A DNA stretch of 28,832 nucleotides from NCBI GenBank assembly GCA_019693395.1, contig JAAMXP010000421.1, positions 1-28,832 of the forward strand, in the 5' to 3' direction. The stretch comes from Ettlia oleoabundans. Taxonomy: Eukaryota; Chlorophyta; Chlorophyceae; Chlamydomonadales. Position 1 is the first letter of the stretch, and every line of letters starts with the position of its first letter. A program made the position numbers and the translations under genes. The notes under the pieces are model-generated. The model was given only the letters and a program-made list of their open reading frames with translations, ran no database searches and was not told the origin of the DNA. Of this stretch, positions 20,103 through 28,832 are shown one piece after another.

Positions 20103-20107
20103 TTAAT
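20103..20107. repeat. Target-site duplication, right (TTAAT)
   Basis: TTAAT directly abuts the right inverted repeat and matches 17694-17698. Together with the element end, CCGCCCTCCTTAAT is identical over 14 bases at both borders. Confidence 0.45.
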
Positions 20108-20177
20108 TCCGGGCCCAATTACGTCTCCACAGTTGTGCGACTGTCTCAGAGCTTGGGCCTATCAGAAGTTTCGAGTT

Positions 20178-20810
20178 ATGGGCAAGAACCGTGAGCTGTC
20201 TACAAAGCAAATGCACATTGCTGCCGCCTCGCGTGGCCCTCACCACAAACGCGCCTGTTGTCTCGACTGTGCGTAACTGCAGGTAGCAAAAAGCACCGGC
20301 AGCACGGCATGGAACTGGAAGAGCCTGCCACAGGAGCCGGCGGTGGCGGCGACTCCAGGTGGCAGACGGGGCCCTTAGGCGGCGAAGCAGACGAAGAATC
20401 TATCGGTTCGTTGATGCGCTGCTTCTCAGTTCATGAATGTGCTGCTGTGATGCTTCCACCATGCAACCAGTATATTGGCTTCATTCAGGTCGTGCAAGCG
20501 GGCAGCAGGTCTTGCCGCTGCCACGTGTCTGAGGCGTCCATTTTCAGCACCCCTCCATCCAGGGATGGACACTGGTGAGGCTGGAGTGCAGGCTGACCCC
20601 ATTCCTGCACACGAGTCGAGGAAGAAGCAGCCGCCAGCCAAGCGAGGCAGCCGCAGCACCAAGCAGAAAGTGCGGAAGCGCAAGAGCCTGGAGCAGGCAC
20701 TCAAGGTTGCAGACAGGGTGGAGGCTAAGGCAGGGTCCAGGGCGGCCAAGGCAGCCTCCAGAAGCAGCGTGAAAAAACTGTGGAAAATTGATAGCAGGGA
20801 AGGCAAGTAA
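20178..20810 (+). CDS. Small basic, probably nuclear/nucleolar protein
   Basis: Two exons (20178-20268 and 20563-20810, TAA) join in phase 1 through a GTGCGT donor and a CATCCAG acceptor, giving about 112 residues. The start MGKNRELSTKQMHIAAASRG is the first ATG. The second half is strongly basic: SRKKQPPAKRGSRSTKQK, then KRKSLEQALKVADRVEAKAG (a helix with alternating charge), RAAKAASRSSVKKLW and a short acidic/basic end. Clusters of Lys/Arg give several possible nuclear localisation signals. The size and the KRKSLEQALK...KKLW pattern recall small ribosome-assembly factors of the Alb1 type, but this is a resemblance only. A poly(A) signal follows at 20913. The gene starts 71 bases beyond the right TTAAT. 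Confidence 0.6.
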
Positions 20811-21595
20811 TGCCTGCGCACATTTTGCTGGTGGAGTTGTGTTCATGTTACTATCGTGCCTGTCCTTGCTTGAGCTTCTGCGTTTGCATTTTCACTCAGT
20901 TTTCTGCATTGTTGTAAAGTTTCCCACTGTACACTGCCTTACTTGCTCTTTCAAGTGCCGCTACATCTTGCTCCTGCCCCACTCAATCCTATACTCTGCT
21001 TTGTCGGCTGGCCAGCAGTCGCAATGCAACCACATTCACAAGCAAAACTAGGCCGCAGGTCGAGGCAGCAGGCCAGCGGACCACGATATAGTTTGCAACT
21101 TCAAGATTCTCCCGTACTTACAATGCATGGCAGGACTGACTTGGATTGAGCAGCATCCGAAACGCAGGATATCTAGCAAGTGACTGGCCGCAGCATAGAC
21201 TGCGTCCACCGTGGGAGGCTTGCTGCCGTCATCCAGACCAGACAATCAAACACAACCACTTCTGCTTGTTGCTGGCGGTGTTACCAAGCAAGTGGCCCAA
21301 ACTGCTGGGCGGCCGTAGCGCTGAGGTGTGCTGAGCGTTGCTTCCCCGGGCTGCTTCCTCCCTTGAGAGTGCGCTGTCCGTTTTGAAAATTGAAACAGCA
21401 CAGTAAAGCATGCAGGGCTGACGACTGTGGGAGGACTGGGGCCTCGGGCGGGACAGTACGGCCTGGTGCTGAGCCCTGCTTGGGGTCTCGTCTCGCAACC
21501 TCTCCTCTCAACTCGATCCGCATTGACATGGGTCTCTCGTTGTGCGTGTGTCAGTCAGCATCAAGCAGGTCACAGCTGTAACAAGCTCGCGTGCA
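20811..21595. other. Spacer between two plus-strand genes
   Basis: This holds the 3' UTR of the basic protein gene (UGUAA at 20913-20917) and, further on, the promoter of the gene starting at 21596. Composition is lower in GC than the flanks between 20830 and 21030. I see no further exon with support. Confidence 0.5.
20913..20917 (+). terminator. UGUAA polyadenylation signal, basic protein gene
   Basis: TGTAA about 103 bases after the TAA stop at 20808-20810, in an AT-richer stretch. It fits the chlorophyte poly(A) signal. Confidence 0.6.
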
Positions 21596-22067
21596 ATGGC
21601 TTTACAACTGGCCGTACCGCGACCTTCTGCCCCGGCCTTGGGCCCGGTTTATTATTATTGTCAGCGACCATTGCTGTGTGCACCTGCTGGGCAGCGCCGA
21701 AGACTGTGCGGGGCAGGCAAGCACGCCGCTTCTAGGCAGTGAGCGGCGAAATGCCGGCATGTGTTGGCTTGCACACGCTTCTTCCATTTCCCACGTATTT
21801 GGCGGCTCCACCACACTCATCATGTTGGTGGCATGTCATTGCGCAGGTCAGGAAAATGCACAGCCTACACAGGGGGCAGCTGATTTGGCAGCAGCAGGGG
21901 AGCAAGCCACAAGCCAACCAGCTGCTTCTTCCCGCCAATCCGAGGACCCTGAGCAGCCACAGCAGCTTGAGCAAGAACGTGATCTCTTTATCCCAGTCAT
22001 GGTGATTGTCTCATTGCTAGCCTACTTTGCTACTGCTGTTATTGCTTGGTTCGAGTACAACTTTTGA
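21596..22067 (+). CDS. Small single-helix membrane protein, probably plastid-targeted
   Basis: I do not recognise the family. Two exons, 21596-21716 and 21847-22067 (TGA), give 113 residues. The join uses a GC donor (GGGCAG then GCAAGC) and the acceptor TTGCGCAG, and it restores the frame exactly (phase 1). The N-terminus (MALQLAVPRPSAPALGP...RRRLCGAG) lacks acidic residues, is rich in Ala, Pro, Arg and hydroxylated residues, and looks like a chloroplast transit peptide of about 40 residues. A soluble Gln/Ala/Ser/Glu-rich stretch (about 42-82) follows. The C-terminus is one transmembrane helix, IPVMVIVSLLAYFATAVIAW, ending FEYNF. Such small one-helix proteins are often thylakoid or envelope complex subunits; that role is inferred. 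An alternative GT donor at 21678 would also keep the frame and give a shorter transit region. Confidence 0.55.
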
Positions 22068-22709
22068 TGGGTCACGTGTGTTACAGATGAGTCGATCAAA
22101 GAAGAGAGGGAGCAAGCCCTTTTGAGTGCAGTTTAGGCAACATAGCACTCAAATCAGCCAAACATGCAGGAGCGGGGTGACAACTGGCACACACGGCAGT
22201 ATACAGACAGAGGCGCCGTAACAAGGGGAGACAAGAGAAGCGGAGCGCAAATAAAACTTGGGACAGGTGGGAGGAGTTCATTGGTTGGCTGCTCAGCAAA
22301 AAGGGGATGGGGTATACACATGCACAGCAGTGAAGGGCAAGCGGGGAAAGAGAATGAGCAGCAGTGACTCACTCAGACGGGTTGTTTCAAAACCTTGCGT
22401 CGATGGTTCGATACGTACAGCAGGCGTTGTTGGGCGACTGATTTAGATCGGCAGCGTGCCAGCCAGCGCACCCCGTAAACCAGATTTGCAGGCAAAGTGC
22501 ATTGAAGAATTTGAAGGGTGCCAAGCAGACAGGGAGGGATGGGCTAAACGTTGCTGGCAGAGGGCAGGGACCTACACAAAAGACAGTGCTGGGGTTGCAT
22601 GTAGAAGTATGGCGTGCAAAGAGGCATGCTATGGCACTAAGATGGTGGTGCATGGTGCCTAGGGCGCTACGGGCGCATCTGGTGCTTGATGTTACGTTCA
22701 AGTAGTGGG
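22068..22709. other. Convergent 3' UTR spacer
   Basis: This lies between the stop of the small membrane protein gene (plus) and the stop of the plastid protein gene (minus). A minus-strand UGUAA occurs at 22085-22081, far from the minus stop. A tRNA T-arm-like ggttcgatac near 22405 lacks pairing arms. No gene is seen. Confidence 0.5.
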
Positions 22710-24365
22710 TCAGATGAGCCAGGACTGCACGAACTGCTGCTCCAGGTGGTCTCCCTGGGAAATGCGAGTAAGGGAGAAGTGGGTGCAGGTACAGCCAGTG
22801 GCGGCGCTCACATTTTTCACTGTCTTGAGGAGGTAACAGCCCTCCGCCCCCGTGTGCTTGCGGGACTGCACCACCACGCCCCAGTAGCAGGCGCTCTGCT
22901 GGCAGGTGGCACTAGTTCTAGGACCACCGGAGCCCACCGGGCGCAAAGCCGCTGTGCGCACAGCAGAGCGGCGCGTCGCGGCGGCAGAGCCCGTGGCAGA
23001 GGGGCTGAAGGGCACGATGGAGGGAAGCGGAAGGGGACGGGCCTGTTGCTGCTGCCACGCCGGCTCTGCCGCGGTGCTTCTATTAGCATTGCTGCTGTCG
23101 TGGGGCGGGTGGCCGCTGCCATCGCAGCAGTCGCCCACCTGACCGTGCAGCAGGATGGCATCTGCCACCCCCGAGGAAACTAAGCGGCGGCAGGCCTCCT
23201 CGGCCTGAACCCGCATCTCAATGCTACCAGCCGACCGCAGCCGCGGGCTGCCAGGCAGGTTGCCCTGCTGCTGCTGCTGCCGTTGCTGGTCGGCTGCCGC
23301 TGCGGCTGCCATGGCACCCTGCGGCGAGCCTGGTGCAGAGGAAGGGCTCACCCGCTGCACCAGGATGACTACGTCTGGGCTGTGCTGGCTCACATGCTCT
23401 GCGATACTCTGCCACAGCTGCAGGACACGCATCGTTGGGGAGGATATTGGGTGGGTCAGGACACGGTGGGCAGCGGAGCAGAACAATTGCGGATGCCAAC
23501 TGGCACGCAGGCAAACAAAGCAAGCAAAGCAAGCACAGCTGCTACTGCAGTTTGAGTTTGAAAGCGATGAGACTCTCATCCCCCAGAGCTTGCAGCTCAC
23601 ATCAGCACTGTGGCTGATGTTGCAAAGCACGGATGATGTTGCGCGCACCTCCGGAACCGCCACCACGCTCTCGTGCACCGTGTACGTGTTGCACAGCGGC
23701 GAGGCGCAGCTGCGATCCAACTGCACTGTCTGCAGCATGGGTGCCTCATCTATGTGCTTGACTATATCGCGCACCGCGCTCTGGAACCACTCGCTGGTCA
23801 CACCCGTGTGCCGTTGCGCGAAGTGGTAGGTGGCCAAGTCAGCGGCGGCGCCAGATCCAGAGGCAGCAGGGCGCACACTCAGCCGGCTGCGTTACAAAAG
23901 ATGGAAGGCACGAGTTGGGGCAGTCAACTAGTCGTTGGTCGGTTGGGCAGGCTAATGCCTGGTTGGCACATCCGCTTGTGATCCTTCTTGCCACTCGAAG
24001 CAGGCACGTAACTCTGGCTGCGCGCGTAATTCTGGCTGCAGTGTTACACAGCGGGGTGGTTTGCCGCAGCTGCACCTCATAGCATCAGCACTGCTCCCAC
24101 CACCCCAGGTGCTGCTTACACCTTGTTAGCAAGCAAACTGCTGCTCCTGGCCCGCGCTGTTGCGCATTCAATGCCTCGCAAACCAACAACAAGGGTGGGG
24201 ATGAGGCGGTTACCTGGGCAGGTCTTGAGCCTGGGCCACTCCTTGCGTTGGGTGCCAGCCGAGGAGTTGGCGCTGGTGCTGGACCAGCCATCCCGTTTGA
24301 TGCTGGGCTTGTTGTCTCTGCTGCACTGCAGCCACGCGGGAACCGGGGCAGAAGACCGCACTCAT
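22710..24365 (-). CDS. Conserved plant/algal plastid protein (DUF7804-like)
   Basis: Three exons, 24365-24214, 23886-23649 and 23417-22710 (TGA), with phases 2 and 0 agreeing, give about 365 residues. Exon 1 (MSAVFCPGSRVAAVQQRQQ...) has few acidic residues and reads as a chloroplast transit peptide. The conserved domain is split: an N-terminal part (about 71-140) with EWFQSAVRDIVKHIDEAPML and then SIAEHVSQHSPDVVILVQRV, and a C-terminal part (about the last 60 residues) with CYWGVVVQ, EGCYLLKTVKN, CTCTHFSLTRIS and LEQQFVQSWLI. This order (DEAP, VILV, WGVVVQ, CYLLKT, CTHF, SWL) matches a land-plant plastid family of unknown function that I recall as DUF7804. Between the two parts lies an insert of about 150 residues rich in Gln, Ala, Ser and Pro, including a polyGln run. 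The function is unknown. The gene is divergent from the hydrolase gene to its right. Confidence 0.8.
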
Positions 24366-25328
24366 GGTGCACGGGTGGTCCCGCCCTGAAAGTGGAGAAA
24401 AGTCAAGCAAAATACTACTGAATCAACCATCCGAACCAAACAAATTACAATGCGGTAGTTGAAGTGGGGGTGGCACACGCCCTGCACGCGACGCTTTGTG
24501 CCAGATGGCGTTGCGCGCGTTTCCCCTTCAAATTGGGATCTCTTCCTTGTAATCGTTCTGGTTCGGGTTCATAGACGCCTTTCATTAGTACGTGCCTGCT
24601 GCACCTTACCGCAACCCCCATCGCCGCTGCCGCCGCTGCAAGCCCGCCCAGCCGGTGCCACAGCCAAGGGGCCTCAAACCTCTCCTTTATGCTTGCGTTC
24701 AGAAAACGCACGTTTAGGCACTAGTATGCATATTGCAGCCCAGAAGCTGCATGTGCGGAGGTGCAGGAAGCAGTTGCGTTTCGCAGCGGCATTGCAAGCC
24801 AACACGCCTGAGGTTTGCAACCAAGCAAAACTCGAGCGGGGGTGTGCTGTCTCAATTTGCCCCACGGAGATGTTTGTTACTTTCATGCAATATCCCTCAG
24901 CCATGCGCAACCTGTGAACAAGCCAAGCAGCATACCTGTTTGCACCATGACGGCGATGTAGCCTGGCAGCGACTTGACGGCCCCCATAATTGGCAGGCAT
25001 ATCAACCCACTTTAGCGGACCAACCTGCAATCACAATCAATAACTGCGCCCAATGCACTAAGTGGGTGAAAGCATCTGCCGGCGGGCCCCCACACTGCCG
25101 CCCCATGCGCCCACTGCTTTGCCGTCGACAGGAGGAAAGTGCAATGTCGACAACTATACTCGCACTGATGGTTTGGCGACTTATATCAATTTTCGAAACA
25201 AATGAAATGTTTCTCTATAGCGCTACGCGCCAGCTTGGTTGATGGGTTGGCAACTGGAGGAGGGGCGGGGCCGTGTGTTCAGTCTGACGGCCGCTTCTGC
25301 TGCCACAGAGAGTCCAGCTACCATAAAC
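24366..25328. promoter_or_regulatory. Divergent promoter region, plastid protein / SGNH hydrolase
   Basis: This 963-base spacer separates divergent starts (24365 minus, 25329 plus). GC content falls toward the right (25140-25230 is AT-rich), which is consistent with a promoter for the hydrolase. Open frames on both strands exist but show no family pattern or convincing splice sites. Confidence 0.5.
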
Positions 25329-28300
25329 ATGACGAGCAAAAAGCCAGGGACGTTTCAGCACGCCTGGTGGATTGCGTTGGGCGCCCTGGTCGGGGCGCTG
25401 GTCACCACCGCGCTGTATTCACAGCAAGGTGATTTGGAGCAGCGGGCAGCTACCTCGCCTCCAGCTGCAGAAAGGTCGGAGAGGGTCACCCTGCACAACC
25501 GCCGTGTGCGGTTGGGAGTTCACACACAAAGCCCAGTGTCTGTGCTTCGCAGCGTCTTCAACCTGCCAAGCAGCAACTTGTGACACTCGACTTCTGCAGG
25601 AAGGACTTTATTCCCGGGTCTGGCTAGCCTACATACTCCGACCGCAACCAAGCGCCCCGCGGTGGCGAGAGTGCCAGCACCCGAACCCTGCCCTGCGACA
25701 GCAGCGAGCAAAGCGCCCAACCTGCGGGTGCGGCATGCCATTGACAATGTATCAAGCACTCACACAGCACCATCAATGCGATCTTTACGGTATTACCCCA
25801 TGCTACCTGGAAGTGTGGAGGCAGCTGCATCTTGCTCCCACACTCTGCTGCTCTCCATCTCTGTGCGCCTCGGCACTCTTTGGCTTGCTTGCCTCTCCGC
25901 AGGACAGGCTGCCATGGAAGCCATACTTAACGGGTGAAGAGGTGCAGCGGGCTGAGGGGTACTACGGTACCGGCTGCCGCCTGCGCCGCGTGGCTGCCAA
26001 GCTGCTTGCTGGGAAGCCCATTCAGGTGAGGGGTGCAATGGACTGGTAGCTGCAACTATTGCAGGCATAGCTGTCGCTGCGAATGGTAAGTCAATAGGTC
26101 GGCAGCGGGAACGGCACGTGGAGTTGCGGGGGAGGCCTGTTAGTGGCGGCAGCGGGAGGGCCTTTGCCGCACACTCCCTTCTCCACTGTGTGAGCAGGCA
26201 AGCGGGTTCAAAGCCAGGGGCCAAGCGGTAGGAGCCCCAGCCATTGTGGCACGTCCGGCAACATGCGGGCTTTTTCAGCCTACTAGGCCCCATTCCACGT
26301 TTGGCGCAGGTGTTTACTCTGGGTGGCAGCGTGACACGGGGACTTGGCGCCAGCGCTCCAGAGTTCAACTACGCTTCACGCTTTTTCCAGCTGATAAATG
26401 CCTCGTTCCCACACAAGTGAGACAAGCTCGCCGCAGCGTTGCTGATGCTCCAAGCTGTGAGAATACTTTAGGCCTGCTAGCGTCCGGTTCCTTGTGTTGT
26501 ACAGCTAGCATGTGTGTACAGCTATCTGCAGCTTCGCCCGTCTGTGGTGGTTCACTCAGCGCCCTAGCCGTCTCCCTTCCCAACTGCATGCCACATGGGC
26601 ATGTCTCCCTCCTTCATGCACGTGCAGGGGCCACGTGTTTGCCAACAAGGGCATTGGCGGCACCAGCAGCGGCGTGTTCACAGCGTGTGCGGAGCAGATG
26701 GTGCCGCCCGATGCGGACCTGGTGGTGGTGGAGTTCACATACAATGAGCCTGAAGATGAGCCCTTTGACTCCCCGCCCCGCCGCGGGTTTGAGGAGCTGC
26801 TGCGAAAGCTGCTCAAGCTGCGGAATCAGCCAGCAGTGTTGATGCTGCACCACTATGCCTGGTGGTTCACACACGGGGACGGGTTGGATCGGGGACTCTA
26901 CTACCGCATGGGGGAAGCGCAGCTTCAGGTCTTTGCAAATGTGAGTTCAGTTGGGGCGCAGCTGCCACAGCAATGCCTTGCGCGAGACCGGCAAGGCCGC
27001 CCCTACCGTGGCAACCTTCCCCTGCAACCTTACCTTCTCATCTTTGCCCCTTCTCTCCTGTCTTACTGCCTTATTTTCACCTGTTGCGGTTATTTTGGCC
27101 TGTTGCGCTGTGGTGGGCACAATGTGGTGCAGTACTACGACATGCCCGCTGTCTCAATGCGGAACGTGCTATGGCCGCTGATGAATGCGGGGATAGAGGG
27201 CTTCAAGGTGCGGGCAGCACACACTCCACGCCTTTCAAGCTGTGCAGTGTTTCTAGACCCTTGCAAACAGGCCAGCTACCGGCCTGCTACACTGCACGTT
27301 GGGTCAGCCACCAGGCTGTGTGGCAGTCGCGCCGCCAGCAGTTCCCCGCCCCGCTCATTTGGCTTCTCTTGCTCCCTTGCAGCCCGAGAAGGTGAACAAT
27401 GGCGGGCTGGGGCACACGTCTCCCCTGGACATCCCCATACCTGGGGCACAGCCAGGAGAAGAGGAGGATTATTATTATCACGACAGGTGGGTGGGTGGGT
27501 GGCTGCGTGGTTGCTTCAAACCCCGAGGGTGTTGCAGACATCAGTGGGCCCGTTGCACCTCACTTGGTATTTATGAGCACAGAGGGCGGCAGGAGAGGCA
27601 GGCAGCGCTCCGGTGGTTGAGTAGTGTGCATGGTAAGCGAAGGCATCGTGGATTGATAGAAAATACGACCAGTCTTGCGAGCTACTCTGAAGGTTGTAAA
27701 CACACTGTGCGCTGCGCAGCGACTCCTCAAGCGGCGCTAGTTCTACTTACAGCGCTGCCCTTTCTGCGCCACCTTCTGCCCGCCTGCCACAGGACGCACC
27801 CATCTGACCGCGGGCATGCGATGATGGCAGAGGCGCTAGCGGGCCCTCTGGGCCGTGCCCTAGCCGCAGAGGCGGCAGCTGCGGCAGGGGGCCCAGTGCC
27901 CACTCGGCGGCAGGACCCGCGGCTGGAGGGCGTTCCACCACCCATGATCCCCAACAACACAGAGTCACCAACCACCGTCTGTGCCATGCAGGCAAGCTGT
28001 CGCTCCTCCCTTCAAATGTGTCGCTGCTGTCTTTGTGTCACTGTTGCGCCGCCTTGGCATGGTACCTGTCGTGTGCAAGGGCAGCTGGTCGGTTCCCTGC
28101 TGCATGAATACCGCCACAGGCCAGGCATTGTAGAGACTTGGCAGCGCAAATGTGGTTTCTCCTGCCCCGCAGCCCAAAGTTGTGTACCTGCACTGGTTTA
28201 TGTACCTGGGAAGGAACTACGCTTCGTCGCCAGCAAACACCACAGCAGCGTTCTATAGCCTCACTGTTCCAACCTTTCATCACCCCCTTATGTGACTCTC

Positions 28301-28832
28301 CCATACACCTGCCTGCTCCCTTGGGCATACTGCAGGAGGACTTTAAGCCCATGGTCGTGCGCTCCCGTGGCTTTCGGTGGCGGGCTGAGCGCCCTAACGC
28401 GCCCACATTTGTTGAGCAGAAGTGGGGTTGGACGGGGCAGGCTGTGGGTGACTGGGCTGAACTTGAGCTGGACACGCGCGCAGATGGCAGGAGCATCCGG
28501 GTGGACAAGGATGGGAAGGAAGTGAAGGCCAACATCTGGCTCAGCTACTTGCGTAGCTACGAGGTGAGGTGGCGACCCTCCACGCTCAACCGCTGCCACA
28601 CTCTCGTACATGCATGCGCACGTCCCGGCAACCATGTTGTGGAGGATGGAGGCAGCCGTGGTGTGGATGCCTGTCGCCTGCCGGCTGCCTATCGCCTGCG
28701 GGCAGCTGCTGCGAGGTTGCTGCTGCTGCTGTTGCTACTTGTGCTGCTGAGCTTGGTGGCCAAGGCCGCATCATTGCTCAACCTGTGCTATACATTGGGA
28801 GTTCATGCCAACCTTGCACCCAATCTCCAACC
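25329..28832 (+). CDS. SGNH/GDSL hydrolase, type II membrane or secreted (3' end beyond window)
   Basis: Nine phase-consistent exons are visible: 25329-25428, 25600-25727, 25903-26025, 26310-26416, 26628-26940, 27133-27207, 27383-27486, 27793-27991 and 28336-28563; the last intron continues to the window end. They encode 459 residues. A signal anchor (HAWWIALGALVGALVTTALY, about 11-30) follows a short basic N-tail. After a Pro/Ala-rich stem, the catalytic domain (about 76 onward) shows the SGNH blocks in order: block I LGGSVTRGLGAS (Ser nucleophile), block II NKGIGGTSSG (Gly), block III VVVEFTYNEPED (Asn), and block V DRTHPSDRGH (Asp-x-x-His). The last exon begins a separate strand-rich module (RGFRWRAERPNAPTF, EQKWGWTGQAVGDWAELEL). 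This architecture is known to me from green-algal SGNH proteins. Esterase or O-acetyl esterase action on wall or secreted polysaccharide is inferred. One intron (27992-28335) has a GC donor. Confidence 0.9.
28564..28832 (+). other. Last visible intron of the SGNH hydrolase gene
   Basis: It begins with GTGAGG right after the exon ending RSYE. The remaining 269 bases include a CTG-rich stretch. No acceptor with a matching continuation of the protein is evident, so the next exon probably lies outside the window. Confidence 0.55.

Noticed and set aside
22395..22420. tRNA T-arm-like motif ggttcgatac
   Set aside because: The flanking bases do not pair into a T-stem, and no acceptor or anticodon arm can be formed around it.
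22816..23183. Long plus-strand open frames opposite the plastid protein gene
   Set aside because: They are mirror frames of the GC-rich, low-complexity minus-strand exon and show no family pattern or splice signals.
1..28832. CRISPR array, operon, riboswitch or bacterial-type defence system
   Set aside because: Genes are intron-rich and eukaryotic, spaced with their own promoters and poly(A) signals. No regularly spaced direct repeats occur.

Overview
The window is nuclear DNA from a green alga (Chlorophyta). It is GC-rich, its genes are split into many short exons separated by introns of roughly 60-350 bases, UGUAA (the chlorophyte polyadenylation signal) follows several stops, CAG/CTG tracts are common, and the proteins belong to plant or green-algal families. 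An axonemal dynein light chain suggests a lineage that has, or descends from forms with, motile cilia. Gene models were built by hand: each splice join was checked for a GT-AG or GC-AG boundary and for reading-phase agreement on both sides.

Layout from left to right: (1) the 5' end of a minus-strand gene for a secreted protein (581 to the left edge); (2) a poorly resolved minus-strand coding stretch (about 2900-1228); (3) a minus-strand seven-transmembrane protein gene in 10 exons (7056-3546); (4) divergent to it, a plus-strand DNAL4-type dynein light chain in 4 exons (7761-8443); (5) convergent to that, a minus-strand major-facilitator transporter in 14 exons (12897-8759), whose first intron holds the window's only assembly gap; (6) a minus-strand winged-helix plus tandem CCCH zinc-finger protein in 6 exons (17285-13982); (7) a 2.4 kb segment (17699-20102) bounded by about 66-base terminal inverted repeats and a TTAAT duplication, containing an unrecognised minus-strand gene; (8) a small basic protein gene on plus (20178-20810); (9) a small, probably plastid-targeted, single-helix membrane protein on plus (21596-22067); (10) a minus-strand plastid protein of a plant family of unknown function (24365-22710); (11) divergent from it, a plus-strand type II membrane or secreted SGNH/GDSL hydrolase (25329 to beyond the right edge).

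The genes do not form one pathway. This reads as ordinary gene-dense algal chromosome: membrane transport and signalling, ciliary motility, RNA regulation, plastid proteins and extracellular polysaccharide or ester hydrolysis. The most unusual features are the inverted-repeat-bounded segment, the winged-helix/CCCH architecture, several GC-AG introns, a SGNH hydrolase with an extra C-terminal module, and the gene at 2900-1228 whose reading frame I could not close.
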